This document shows, piece by piece, positions 42,694 through 50,785 of a stretch of 64,000 nucleotides of DNA (positions are counted from its first letter, which is position 1; each line of letters begins with the position of its first letter). Source of the stretch: Nitrospirota bacterium. GTDB taxonomy: Bacteria; Nitrospirota; Thermodesulfovibrionia; Thermodesulfovibrionales; JdFR-88. The notes under the pieces are model-generated. The model was not told the origin of the DNA. It searched no databases and saw only the letters and a list, made by a program, of their open reading frames with translations. Where the stretch lies: NCBI GenBank assembly GCA_021789555.1, contig JAJYJK010000007.1:1-64000 (forward strand), given 5' to 3'. A program made the position numbers and the translations under genes.

Positions 42694-43673
42694 CCCCGAA
42701 TAGCGATACAGGCGGCGCGGGGGGCAAGAAGGCCCCCACCCTGCCGGGCGCGCTGAAAAAAGCCCTCCTTTTAGTCCTGAAATTCTCCGTAAGCGGCACT
42801 CTGCTTTACCTGGTGCTGCGGCGGGCCGGGGTGCAAAACGTCGTCCACGCGATAAGGGGGATAAACCCGGCCTTCTTTCTTGCCGCCGTGGCGCTCTACT
42901 TTGCGGGGACCTTCGTTTCCTCGATCCGGTGGCGCCTGTTCGTGAAATCCGGGATGCCGCTTCGCAAATTCTTCACCCTCTATCTGCTGGGCTCCTTTTT
43001 CAGCACGTTTCTTCCGGGGCTGGTGGGGGGGGACGCCTTCAAGGGCTATTATCTCTACAAGAAGACGGGCAAGATGGCCGAGGCGATGGCCTCCATCTTC
43101 ATGGACAGATACCTTGGTTTTGTCGCCCTGCTGATTTTGGCCGCGCTGGCATACCCGCTGGGGCTGCCCTACCTGCGTACGGTCTCCTTGCCGGCCCCGG
43201 GCGGGCACACGGCCCACCTGGGGCTTGCATGGTTTCTCCCCCTTGTCCTGCTCGCGTTTCTGGTGTTCAGCCTCGTTTTTTTCAAGCTGAGGCTTTTTGG
43301 CAGGATAAGGCTGCTTGCGGATTTCTACGGATATTTCGACATCTACGGCCGCAGGAGCATCGTAAACGGGGTGCTGCTGTCATTCGGCGTGCAGGCCCTT
43401 GCCATCGCCGCCGTTTACACGCTTTCAAGGGGGCTCGGGATGGAGGTCTCCCTCCCGCTTTTCTTCATCTTCGTGCCGCTCATAACCACATTCGCCGCAG
43501 TCCCGGTCTCGATATCCGGCATCGGCATAAGGGAGGCGTCCTTCGTGCTGCTGTTTGGCTCCGTCGGGATAGCCCCCCGCACGGCCACCGCCCTTTCATT
43601 TGCGTGGTTTCTGTCCTCCGCCGTGGCCTCCCTGAGCGGGTTATACGAATACCTGAAGCTTAAAAGGGGCTAA
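42690..43673 (+). CDS. Flippase-like/lysylphosphatidylglycerol-synthase TM family protein
   Basis: 327 residues with about eight membrane segments. It matches the LPG_synthase_TM (UPF0104, AglD2-like) family: VSGTLLYLVLRRAG at the start, SIRWRLFVKSGM, LLGSFFSTFLPGLVGGDAFK and the late SISGIGIREASFVLLF. Members are linked to lipid-linked sugar translocation, and the position after GT39 and GT2 genes supports a role in flipping the polyprenyl-phosphate sugar; biochemical proof is lacking for most of the family. Confidence 0.9.
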   Translation: MTPNSDTGGAGGKKAPTLPGALKKALLLVLKFSVSGTLLYLVLRRAGVQNVVHAIRGINPAFFLAAVALYFAGTFVSSIRWRLFVKSGMPLRKFFTLYLLGSFFSTFLPGLVGGDAFKGYYLYKKTGKMAEAMASIFMDRYLGFVALLILAALAYPLGLPYLRTVSLPAPGGHTAHLGLAWFLPLVLLAFLVFSLVFFKLRLFGRIRLLADFYGYFDIYGRRSIVNGVLLSFGVQALAIAAVYTLSRGLGMEVSLPLFFIFVPLITTFAAVPVSISGIGIREASFVLLFGSVGIAPRTATALSFAWFLSSAVASLSGLYEYLKLKRG

Positions 43674-43751
43674 GAGGTCCTTCTTGCCTTTCATTCGGCA
43701 CCTTTCATTCGGCATCTTGACGCTTTGCCTTCATAATGGTACAGTAGGAAC

Positions 43752-43982
43752 ATGAAAACGGCTAAAAAATCAACGATTTATTTTGACGCTCAGATCCATA
43801 GGGCCCTTCGTTTAAAGGCTGCCGAGACTGACAGGACTGTCTCTGATATTGTCAATGACGCAGTCAGGATCAGTCTGGCGGAGGATGCGGAGGATATCGC
43901 TGCATTTGAGGAAAGGGCGCATGAGCCCAACTTGTCATTTGAGGCGGCCCTCAAGGATCTGAAAAGGCGTGGGAAATTATAA
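43752..43982 (+). CDS. Ribbon-helix-helix antitoxin of a RelE module
   Basis: 76 residues. The N-terminal RHH motif reads KSTIYFDAQIHRALRLKAAE, followed by an acidic helical tail for toxin binding. It is less GC-rich than flanking genes, which suggests acquisition by transfer. It overlaps the toxin start by 14 bases. Confidence 0.88.
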   Translation: MKTAKKSTIYFDAQIHRALRLKAAETDRTVSDIVNDAVRISLAEDAEDIAAFEERAHEPNLSFEAALKDLKRRGKL

Positions 43983-44226
43983 TATCTCTATAAAGCCCTC
44001 GGCGGTCAAAGAAATTGAAGGTATTCCCAAAAAAGATCGCCTGCGGATTGTCCGGAACATTAAGGGATTGGCGTCTAACCCCCGTCCTCCTGGATGTGAA
44101 AAGCTTACAGGAGGAGATAAGTACAGAATACGCCGGGGAGACTACCGGATAGTATATTCCGTTTCCGACAGGGAATTAATCATTGTTGTGGTTAAAGTCG
44201 GCCATAGGCGGAATGTTTACAACTAA
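43969..44226 (+). CDS. RelE/ParE-family toxin
   Basis: 85 residues with the RelE pattern: IKPSAVKEIEGIPKKDRLRI, then a CEKLTGGDKYRIRRGDYRIV core and the final VVKVGHRRNVYN strand. RelE toxins cut mRNA in the ribosomal A site, and the basic Arg residues and final Tyr needed for this are present. The GTG start lies inside the antitoxin gene. The pair forms a compact type II toxin-antitoxin unit. Confidence 0.92.
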   Translation: MGNYNISIKPSAVKEIEGIPKKDRLRIVRNIKGLASNPRPPGCEKLTGGDKYRIRRGDYRIVYSVSDRELIIVVVKVGHRRNVYN

Positions 44227-44295
44227 CCGGGGAATCGTCTCTTCTGAATACTCTTTGGAGGCCGGAATTCGCCGAGAGGCATTCGGAAGCTGCAC

Positions 44296-45231
44296 TTATA
44301 CAGTTGGCTGCAAAAACCCATACGGCGGGCACTTGGCGCAGACACTGGCGAAAAGCGAGGTCGAAAGATAGCGGTCTCCCCTGTCGGGCAGTATCACGAC
44401 GATTGTGCCTTCGCTTAGTTCCCGCGCAAGCCCTAGGGCCGCGAAGAACGCCGCCCCGCTTGACATGCCCACGAAAAGCCCTTCCTCGAGCGCAAGGAGC
44501 CTGGAGGCGGCAAAGGCGTCATCGTCACCCACGTTGATTTTTTCATCGAGCGCCCCGGGGTCGTAGATGCCTGGCACAATGGATTCGGTCATGTTCTTGA
44601 GCCCCTGTATCCTGTGGCCCAGATGGGGCTCGACCCCGATGACCTTTATGTCCTTCCGAAACTCCTTGAGCCTCCTGCCCGCGCCCATGATGGTGCCCGT
44701 GGTGCCCATGCCGGCCACGAAGTGCGTGACGGCCCCGCGGGTCTGCTCTATGACCTCCGTGCCGGTCGTCTCGTAATGGGCAAGGATGTTCGCCCGGTTA
44801 TTGAACTGGTCCGGCATGAAGTAGGCCCCCGGGAATTCGGCCATTATCTTCCGGGCGAGCCTGATGGCGCCGTCCGTCCCTTCCTCCGGCGGGCTGATGA
44901 CAAGCTCCGCGCCCAGGGCCTCAAGCGTCCTTCGGCGCTCCATGCTCACGCAGGCGGGCATCACGAGCTTCACCTTGTAACCCTTGGCGGCCCCGACCAT
45001 GGCAAGCCCGATGCCGGTGTTGCCGCTCGTGGCCTCCAGTATCGTGCTGCCCCTCTGGAGCCTGCCCTCCGCCTCGGCGGCCTGTATCATGTAGAGGGCA
45101 ATCCGGTCCTTCACCGAGCCGCCGGGGTTCGCCCCTTCGAGCTTGGCAAAGAGTTTCACGCCTTTGGGGTTAAGGTTTAGATTCTCGATTAAGACAAGCG
45201 GTGTCCTGCCTATGGAATCCAGAACGCTCAT
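44296..45231 (-). CDS. Cysteine synthase (O-acetylserine sulfhydrylase, CysM/CysK family)
   Basis: 311 residues, PLP-dependent. The Schiff-base lysine is in GGSVKDRIAL, substrate loop EATSGNTGIGLAM, and the phosphate cup is GMGTTGTIMGAGRRL. It forms cysteine from O-acetylserine and sulfide or thiosulfate. The final residues KCPPYGFLQPTV extend a little past the usual end. It is divergent from mnmA across a structured 190-base spacer, and no cysE is nearby. Confidence 0.94.
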   Translation of the reverse strand: MSVLDSIGRTPLVLIENLNLNPKGVKLFAKLEGANPGGSVKDRIALYMIQAAEAEGRLQRGSTILEATSGNTGIGLAMVGAAKGYKVKLVMPACVSMERRRTLEALGAELVISPPEEGTDGAIRLARKIMAEFPGAYFMPDQFNNRANILAHYETTGTEVIEQTRGAVTHFVAGMGTTGTIMGAGRRLKEFRKDIKVIGVEPHLGHRIQGLKNMTESIVPGIYDPGALDEKINVGDDDAFAASRLLALEEGLFVGMSSGAAFFAALGLARELSEGTIVVILPDRGDRYLSTSLFASVCAKCPPYGFLQPTV

Positions 45232-45307
45232 GACAGTGATAACAATAATAACATAAGAACGGATTTCCCACCCACCCGCCCTTTATATGTATGGGGGCTT
45301 TGCGCCC

Positions 45308-45364
45308 GCTCCCTCATCACGGCAAAGACCAGGCTAATATCTGCCTGGCCTTGAGAGAGGGAGC
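45308..45364. promoter_or_regulatory. Nested-hairpin element between cysM-like gene and mnmA
   Basis: An outer perfect stem GCTCCCTC (45308-45315)/GAGGGAGC (45357-45364) encloses an inner perfect stem CCAGGC (45329-45334)/GCCTGG (45343-45348). A further hairpin (GGGGGC...GCGCCC) flanks it at about 45292-45306. It could be a leader RNA of either divergent gene or a dispersed repeat; I match it to no known riboswitch. Confidence 0.45.
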
Positions 45365-45391
45365 AGGCGGACAGACCGCGCGCCGATGGAA

Positions 45392-45420
45392 AAGACAAAC
45401 GGATAGTTTGTTAATATAAG
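45392..45420 (+). promoter_or_regulatory. Candidate promoter abutting mnmA
   Basis: AAGACA (45392-45397), 17-bp spacer, TATAAG (45415-45420); an alternative -10 is TAATAT (45412-45417). The mnmA ATG begins at 45423, and no Shine-Dalgarno exists. Confidence 0.4.
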
Positions 45421-45422
45421 AC

Positions 45423-46547
45423 ATGGCGAAGAGAGTCGTAGTCGGCATGTCCGGCGGGGTCGACTCCTCGGTGGCGGCCCTCCTGCTTAAAAACCGGGGG
45501 TTCGAGGTGGAGGGTTTAAGCCTGCTCATGTTCGAGACCAGAGGAGGCGGGCAGCAGGACCCGCGCTCCTGCTGCTCGCTTGAGAGCGTGGCGGATGCGG
45601 CCCGCACGGCCCGTATCATCGGCATACCGCACCGGGTAATTGACTGCCGCGACATCTTCATCGGAAAGGTAATCGAGCCCTTTGCCCTGGCCTACTCAAA
45701 CGGGCTTACGCCGAACCCCTGCATCCTCTGCAACCGGCATGTAAAGATCCCCCTGCTTCTCGAGGCGGCAAATGAAAGAGGCGCGGAGTTTATCGCCACC
45801 GGCCACTACGCCCGCATGCGGCAGCATGGAGAGGGGCCGGAACTGATGTCGGCCCTCGATGAGAAAAAAGACCAGTCATACGTCCTCTACGCGCAGAAAA
45901 AAGAGGAGCTGCAAAGGCTGTTGCTGCCCCTTGGCGATCTGGGCAAGCAGGATGTCCGTAAGCTGGCCGGAGAGGCGGGGCTCCCCGTCTTCAACCGGCC
46001 CGAGAGCCAGGAGATATGCTTTGTCCAGGGGAAGGACTACCTGGGCATGGTGAGGGCGCTTGTGCCCGGCTCCCTGGCGGAAGGACCCATCCTGGACGGC
46101 GACGGCAAGCAGATCGGCGCCCACAGCGGCATTTCCGGCTATACTATAGGGCAGAGAAAAGGACTGGGCGGCAACAGGAGGAAACCCGGCGGACGGGATC
46201 CCAATCCCCTTTACGTCTACCGTATAGACGCCTCCAGAAACGCCATTTACGCCGGCCCGAAGGAGAAGGCGTTCGTGAAAACTATAGAGGCGGAGGGGGT
46301 CAACTGGCTACTGCCCGGCCATCGGGAAATGCAGGAGTTCGAGGCCGGTGTGAAGGTGCGCTCCATGATGAGGCCCGCGCGGGCAAGGGTATATCCCCTT
46401 GGGGCAAACGAAAACGCCCGGATAGAATTTCAAGGGCCGCAGTGGGCGCCGGCCCCTGGGCAAAGCGCGGTCTTTTATGACGGGCGAAGCGTAATAGGCG
46501 GGGGCGTCATAAAGCCGTGGCAATCCGATGAGAAAGGGGTCTCATAG
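45423..46547 (+). CDS. mnmA: tRNA-specific 2-thiouridylase
   Basis: Adds sulfur to U34 of Lys, Glu and Gln tRNAs. 374 residues: PP-loop GMSGGVDSSVAALLL, first cysteine in PNPCILCNRHVK, persulfide cysteine in SQEICFVQGKDY and a C-terminal barrel. MAKRVVVGMSGG is the family start, fixing the ATG. It normally receives sulfur from IscS through TusA; here the only IscS homologue in the window lacks the PLP lysine, so another donor is needed. moaB follows directly. Confidence 0.96.
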   Translation: MAKRVVVGMSGGVDSSVAALLLKNRGFEVEGLSLLMFETRGGGQQDPRSCCSLESVADAARTARIIGIPHRVIDCRDIFIGKVIEPFALAYSNGLTPNPCILCNRHVKIPLLLEAANERGAEFIATGHYARMRQHGEGPELMSALDEKKDQSYVLYAQKKEELQRLLLPLGDLGKQDVRKLAGEAGLPVFNRPESQEICFVQGKDYLGMVRALVPGSLAEGPILDGDGKQIGAHSGISGYTIGQRKGLGGNRRKPGGRDPNPLYVYRIDASRNAIYAGPKEKAFVKTIEAEGVNWLLPGHREMQEFEAGVKVRSMMRPARARVYPLGANENARIEFQGPQWAPAPGQSAVFYDGRSVIGGGVIKPWQSDEKGVS

Positions 46548-47081
46548 ATGGCCGAAGACGGGGGGACGGGTCAGGCAGGGCGACCCGGCGATAACGCTTT
46601 GATAAGGGCCGCCGTCATAACCTTAAGCGACAAAGGCGCCAAGGGCCTGCGGACCGACGAGAGCGGCCCGCTCATCAGGGAGCTCTTAGCGCCGATTGGC
46701 GTCCAGGTGCTCCACTACGAGATGATACCGGATGAGTTTTTGACCCTGAAGGAGAGACTTCTCAGCCACTGTCGCCTCGTTGACCTCATAGTCACCACCG
46801 GCAGCACGGGGCTTGGCCCCAGGGACATCGCCCCCGAGGCGACGGCCGCCGTCATTGAAAGAGAGGTGCCGGGCATCGCCGAGGCGATGAGGGCCCACGG
46901 GTTGAAGGTCACCCGGCGGGCGATGCTCTCCAGGGGGATTGCCGGGACCAGGGGGAAATGTCTTATAATAAATCTGCCCGGCAGCCCGAAGGCCGTCCGG
47001 GAGTGCCTCGAGGCGATAATCGAGGCGATACCACATGCGGTAAGCATGATAAAGGGCCCCGAGGAGGACTGCGCGAGATGA
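46548..47081 (+). CDS. Molybdenum cofactor biosynthesis protein MoaB/Mog family
   Basis: 177 residues. The molybdopterin-binding domain has AVITLSDKGAKG, VTTGSTGLGPRDIAPEAT and the GTRGKCLIINLPGSPKAV end motif, which indicates an adenylyl-transferring MoaB/Mog enzyme of molybdopterin biosynthesis. It begins at the base after the mnmA stop, and its own stop overlaps the ccdA start (ATGA), so the three genes form one unit. Confidence 0.92.
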   Translation: MAEDGGTGQAGRPGDNALIRAAVITLSDKGAKGLRTDESGPLIRELLAPIGVQVLHYEMIPDEFLTLKERLLSHCRLVDLIVTTGSTGLGPRDIAPEATAAVIEREVPGIAEAMRAHGLKVTRRAMLSRGIAGTRGKCLIINLPGSPKAVRECLEAIIEAIPHAVSMIKGPEEDCAR

Positions 47082-47821
47082 GCGACGTATCATTCCCACT
47101 TGCCTTCGCGGCCGGTCTGCTCTCCTTTGTTTCCCCGTGCGTCCTGCCGCTTGTGCCCTCCTACGTGTCGTTTATAACCGGCCTGTCCTTCGAAAACCTG
47201 ACCGCGGCGTCAGCCGAGGAAAGGGCCGACATCAGGCGGCTCACGATGAAAAACTCCGCCGCATTCGTCTTGGGTTTCTCGAGCATATTCATCGGGCTTG
47301 GCGCCTCGTCCTCCGTCATCGGGCAGTGGTTCTTCCATTATCAAAACACAATCCGCATCGCGGGCGGCGTCCTCATAATAATATTCGGGCTCTTCATCTC
47401 GGGCATCCTGAAGCTGAATTTCCTCATGCGGGAAAGAAAGCTCCACCTCCGCGGCCGCCCCGCCGGTTACATCGGCGCATATCTCATAGGCATGACGTTC
47501 GCCGCGGGATGGACCCCCTGCATAGGGCCCATACTGGGCAGCATCCTGCTGGTGGCCACCACCAAGGGCTCCGCCCTCTACGGGCTGAAACTGCTTTCAG
47601 TCTATTCGCTCGGCCTCGCGCTGCCTTTTCTCGCCGCCGCCCTCGCAATGAACAGTTTTTTAAGCTACTCAAAACACATAATGAAATACATGAGGGTCGT
47701 GATGCTCATCAGCGGCCTGATACTGACCGTATTTGGAGTGCTGCTGCTGACAAACAAGGTGAGGGGGCTTTCGGGGCTTGTAAGCGGGTTCGGCATAAAC
47801 GCGGACAAGCTCTTCAAGTAG
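47078..47821 (+). CDS. ccdA: Cytochrome c biogenesis protein CcdA
   Basis: 247 residues with six membrane segments. It passes electrons from cytoplasmic thioredoxin to the periplasm for reduction of apocytochrome thiols. Both redox cysteines are present: SFVSPCVLPLVPSYVSF in TM1 and GWTPCIGPILG in TM4. The start at 47078 is set by the ATGA overlap with the MoaB-type gene; further open frame upstream is inside that gene. The next genes encode a c-type cytochrome complex, consistent with its role. Confidence 0.94.
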   Translation: MSDVSFPLAFAAGLLSFVSPCVLPLVPSYVSFITGLSFENLTAASAEERADIRRLTMKNSAAFVLGFSSIFIGLGASSSVIGQWFFHYQNTIRIAGGVLIIIFGLFISGILKLNFLMRERKLHLRGRPAGYIGAYLIGMTFAAGWTPCIGPILGSILLVATTKGSALYGLKLLSVYSLGLALPFLAAALAMNSFLSYSKHIMKYMRVVMLISGLILTVFGVLLLTNKVRGLSGLVSGFGINADKLFK

Positions 47822-47879
47822 ACGCCCCGTTTCCCGCCGGTCCGGGATCCCCCGGCATGAGACCTTGAGATTACCTCAT

Positions 47880-48035
47880 ACAATTAAAGGCATTGTTTAC
47901 AATTTGAATATAATTGTTTCTTTTTTGCAAACAAAAGTTCAAGTTGTAATTTGATTTTTTAATTATTGTTTTTTATAAATTAATAAATAAAATTATGATG
48001 ACAATTCTTCAGAGGTAGTGTATACTTGGAGGGTT
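47880..48035 (+). promoter_or_regulatory. AT-rich leader of the cytochrome-NrfC-NrfD operon
   Basis: About 150 bases are strikingly AT-rich against a GC-rich background. TATAAT occurs at 47909-47914, without a well-placed TTGACA, and there are several near-palindromic AT stretches. It is probably a regulated promoter with upstream binding sites; no specific operator is assigned. Confidence 0.45.
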
Positions 48036-48506
48036 ATGAGCCACGTTTGGAGACCTTTATATGTAGTTCTGGGAATAGTCGCGGCTATCCTGATAGCCAG
48101 GTTCTTTGTAGTGCCTCCCCAGTTCGGCGTTTGGGAGAGGGGCTATATGTACGGCTGGCACAACAAAGCGGCCGAGACATGGTGGGCCAATTTCAGGGTC
48201 GGGTACAAGGGCAGGGAGTACTGCAAGGATTGTCATCCGGACAACTATAACAAGATTATGGCGTCTCCGCACAAAATAATAGAGTGCGAGGACTGCCACG
48301 GTCCGGCTATAGGCCATCCCGACAACCCCCCCAAGCTCGAGATCATCAAAAGCAGGCTTCTGTGCCTGAGATGCCATACGAAGCTGCCCTACCCCACTTC
48401 GCTCAGGAGCCAGCTTCCGGGGTTCCTCAATCCCGATGAGCACAACCCCGGGATTGAGTGCGTAAGCTGCCACGACCCGCACAGTCCCGTGCTTGGAGGC
48501 AAATAG
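48036..48506 (+). CDS. Membrane-anchored tetrahaem cytochrome c
   Basis: About 156 residues. One N-terminal membrane helix (LYVVLGIVAAILIARFFVV) anchors a periplasmic domain with exactly four CxxCH haem sites: CKDCH, CEDCH, CLRCH and CVSCH. This resembles small NapC/NrfH-like or Qrc/Hmc-associated cytochromes, and it probably passes electrons between the NrfCD-like subunits encoded next and periplasmic partners. ATG 48036 is preceded by GGAGGG at a short distance (48028-48033); an in-frame GTG at 48018 is possible. Confidence 0.9.
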   Translation: MSHVWRPLYVVLGIVAAILIARFFVVPPQFGVWERGYMYGWHNKAAETWWANFRVGYKGREYCKDCHPDNYNKIMASPHKIIECEDCHGPAIGHPDNPPKLEIIKSRLLCLRCHTKLPYPTSLRSQLPGFLNPDEHNPGIECVSCHDPHSPVLGGK

Positions 48507-48513
48507 GAATATC

Positions 48514-49287
48514 ATGAGTCTGGAGAGAAGGCAATTTCTGAAGATCATGGGGACCACCGCCGCCGGCGCGGGGATGCTTGGCGCCTTCAGGTTCCTGGAG
48601 AAGGGCGAGGCGACCCAGATACTCGGCTCGGGCAATCCGAATCAGAAGTGGGTTTTCCTCGTAAACACATATAATTGCGTTGGCTGCGGCATGTGCGTGC
48701 GTGCCTGCAAGCTTGAAAACGAGATCCCCTACAACGCGCCCGTTTCGAGGACGTGGGTCGAGCGCTACGTGGAATTGAACAGCGGGAAGGTGCTTGCCGA
48801 CTCTCCGATGGCCGCAAGGGACGGCTTTACGGCCGACAACCCGATGGGCAAGACGGTCAACCCGGCCGACATAACGAAGGCCTTCTTTGTCCCGAAGCTC
48901 TGCAATCAGTGCGAAAAGCCGCCATGTGTGCAGAATTGCCCGGTCGGCGCGACGTTTTCAACCAAAGAGGGTATCGTGCTTGTCGACAGGACGTGGTGCA
49001 TAGGGTGCGGCTACTGCATAATGTCCTGCCCCTATGGCGTGAGGTTCTTCCACCCGGTCTATCACGTAGCGGAAAAATGCACCTGGTGCTATCACAGGAT
49101 CACAAAGGGGTTGAAGCCGGCGTGCGTCTTTGCCTGCCCGTTCGGGGCAAGGCAGATAGGCAACCCCCAGGACCTCAACGACCCCGTCACAAAGACGATA
49201 GCCACGCAGAGAGTTGCGGTACTTAAAGACGAATACGGCACCAAGCCCCAGGTCTTCTACCTCGGGCTTGACAGGATTGTGAGGTAG
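48514..49287 (+). CDS. NrfC/DmsB-like four-cluster ferredoxin subunit, Tat-exported
   Basis: About 257 residues. The N-terminus has a twin-arginine signal (SLERRQFLKIMG, hydrophobic stretch after it), placing it in the periplasm. Four [4Fe-4S] cysteine groups follow: CVGCGMCVRACK, CNQCEKPPCVQNC, CIGCGYCIMSC, and CTWC with CVFAC. It would bridge the NrfD-type membrane subunit and the tetrahaem cytochrome. Start 48514 was chosen since the Arg-Arg motif then lies five residues in. No molybdopterin catalytic subunit is encoded here. Confidence 0.94.
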   Translation: MSLERRQFLKIMGTTAAGAGMLGAFRFLEKGEATQILGSGNPNQKWVFLVNTYNCVGCGMCVRACKLENEIPYNAPVSRTWVERYVELNSGKVLADSPMAARDGFTADNPMGKTVNPADITKAFFVPKLCNQCEKPPCVQNCPVGATFSTKEGIVLVDRTWCIGCGYCIMSCPYGVRFFHPVYHVAEKCTWCYHRITKGLKPACVFACPFGARQIGNPQDLNDPVTKTIATQRVAVLKDEYGTKPQVFYLGLDRIVR

Positions 49288-49293
49288 GGGAAA

Positions 49294-50568
49294 ATGCATC
49301 AGTGGTACGTACACGGACTGGAATGGACACAGAAACAAGGGTTTGTTTATCCAAACGAGTTTATTACCTGGAGCATCCAGATTGTGATGTACCCCTTCTT
49401 AACGGGTTTGGTCGCGGGCGCTTTCGTCCTCAGCTCGCTTTATCACCTCTTCGGGGTGAAGGAATTGAAGGACATGGCCAAGTTCGCCCTCGTCTTCTCG
49501 TTCGCGCTCCTGCTGGGTGCGCCGATCCCGCTTATGCTCCATCTGCAGCAGCCCTTGCGCGGAGTTGAAATCTACATGACCCCGCATTTCACATCGGCCA
49601 TCTCGGCGTTCGGAATTGTCTATCTGACTTATGCCCTGATCGTCTGCTCGGAGATATGGTTTCTCTACAGGGCCTTTTTCGTCGGGCGGGCGACGGAGCT
49701 GTCCAAAAAAGAGGGGCTTGGAAGCCTTGCGCTGCGCAATATCTATCGGGTGCTCACGCTGGGCGCAAACGACGTCAGTCCAAAGGCCATCGAAGCGGAC
49801 CATAAGGCCATAAAATTCCTGGCGGGCATAGGCGTTCCGGCGGCCTGCTTCCTGCACGGGTATGCGGGTTTCATATTCGGCTCGGTAAAGGCGAACGCCC
49901 TGTGGATGACGCCGCTCATGCCGGTCATCTTCATAATGAGCGCGATAATATCCGGCATTGCGCTGTGCATGTTCACCTACACCATCGTTATGGAGTGGAA
50001 GAAGCATGTGACAAAGAAAAGGCTGGCCAGGCATCTCAGGACCGGCGAGACCCTCCAGGAGCTGCGCGGCACCGAGCTGGAGATGATAAGAATAAGCGCC
50101 AAGTATCTTATGGCTTTCATGATTGCCGCCTTCTCTCTGGAGCTTCTGGACCTCATCTTCAGGGGGTATACAGCCGTGAAGAGCTGGGACATCCTCCGCT
50201 CGGTCATATACCAGAGGGACTGGGTTGACATATTCATAAAACAGTATCTCTGCGGCTACGTAATTCCTTTCGTACTGCTCCTCTGGCCCGGCCTTACGGT
50301 CAGGAGAGCGGTGCTCGCCACGGTCCTCGTTTTGTTCGGCGTCTACATGATGAGGTGGAACGTGGTCATCGGCGGCCAGGAGTTCTCCCTTACGTTCGCG
50401 GGTTTTATGAACTATAATATCCCGATAATCCCGCACAACTGGCAGACATACAAGGAAGGCGTCTTTGGCGCTATTACGGTAGGCCTTCTGCCTTTCTTCT
50501 TCTTCTACTTCATAAACAAGCTCATACCCTCTTTCCCGCCCGTGCACCACGAGGGCAAAACGAAATAG
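49294..50568 (+). CDS. NrfD/PsrC-family quinone-interacting membrane subunit
   Basis: 424 residues with about nine or ten membrane helices. It begins on the cytoplasmic or periplasmic side with EFITWSIQIVMYPFLTGLVAG, typical of NrfD/PsrC/HybB-like proteins that exchange electrons with menaquinone. Glu and His residues in the first helices (LMLHLQQPLRG, and YSEIW-like CSEIWF) could form the quinone site. With the cytochrome and ferredoxin subunits it makes a three-protein redox complex. A strong terminator follows. Confidence 0.93.
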   Translation: MHQWYVHGLEWTQKQGFVYPNEFITWSIQIVMYPFLTGLVAGAFVLSSLYHLFGVKELKDMAKFALVFSFALLLGAPIPLMLHLQQPLRGVEIYMTPHFTSAISAFGIVYLTYALIVCSEIWFLYRAFFVGRATELSKKEGLGSLALRNIYRVLTLGANDVSPKAIEADHKAIKFLAGIGVPAACFLHGYAGFIFGSVKANALWMTPLMPVIFIMSAIISGIALCMFTYTIVMEWKKHVTKKRLARHLRTGETLQELRGTELEMIRISAKYLMAFMIAAFSLELLDLIFRGYTAVKSWDILRSVIYQRDWVDIFIKQYLCGYVIPFVLLLWPGLTVRRAVLATVLVLFGVYMMRWNVVIGGQEFSLTFAGFMNYNIPIIPHNWQTYKEGVFGAITVGLLPFFFFYFINKLIPSFPPVHHEGKTK

Positions 50569-50591
50569 AATAGGACGATAAATAAAAAAAC

Positions 50592-50618
50592 CCCGGCGCT
50601 CACCGCCGGGTTTTTTTT
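50592..50618. terminator. Bidirectional Rho-independent terminator
   Basis: Stem CCCGGCG (50592-50598), loop CTCAC, CGCCGGG (50604-50610), then eight T; seven A precede the stem, so it can act on both strands. It ends the cytochrome-NrfD operon. Confidence 0.9.
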
Positions 50619-50695
50619 ATTTGCCTCAAAATTCAGACCCCGCGAAAAAAACACGAGGCTGCCCCCCCCTTTTTGCTCTACCCCTCATCCCTATC

Positions 50696-50740
50696 CCCTC
50701 TCCCACTGGGAGAGGGAGGAGTCCCCGCCAAAGGCGGGAC
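50696..50740. repeat. Double-hairpin intergenic repeat
   Basis: CCCTCTCCC-ACT-GGGAGAGGG (50696-50716) and CCGCC-AAA-GGCGG (50725-50737). The first hairpin is related to the element at 36667-36687. It is probably a dispersed repeat and lies in the 217-base gap between nrfD and the Usp gene. Confidence 0.6.
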
Positions 50741-50785
50741 GGAGGGTGCGGGGATTCAGAACATTAATGATGCAGTAGTCATTGG

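Noticed and set aside
45285-45310. Cyclic-di-GMP (GEMM) riboswitch on the minus strand
   Set aside because: GGGCGCAAAGCCC resembles part of the GEMM core, but the rest of the conserved element is missing; it is a simple hairpin.
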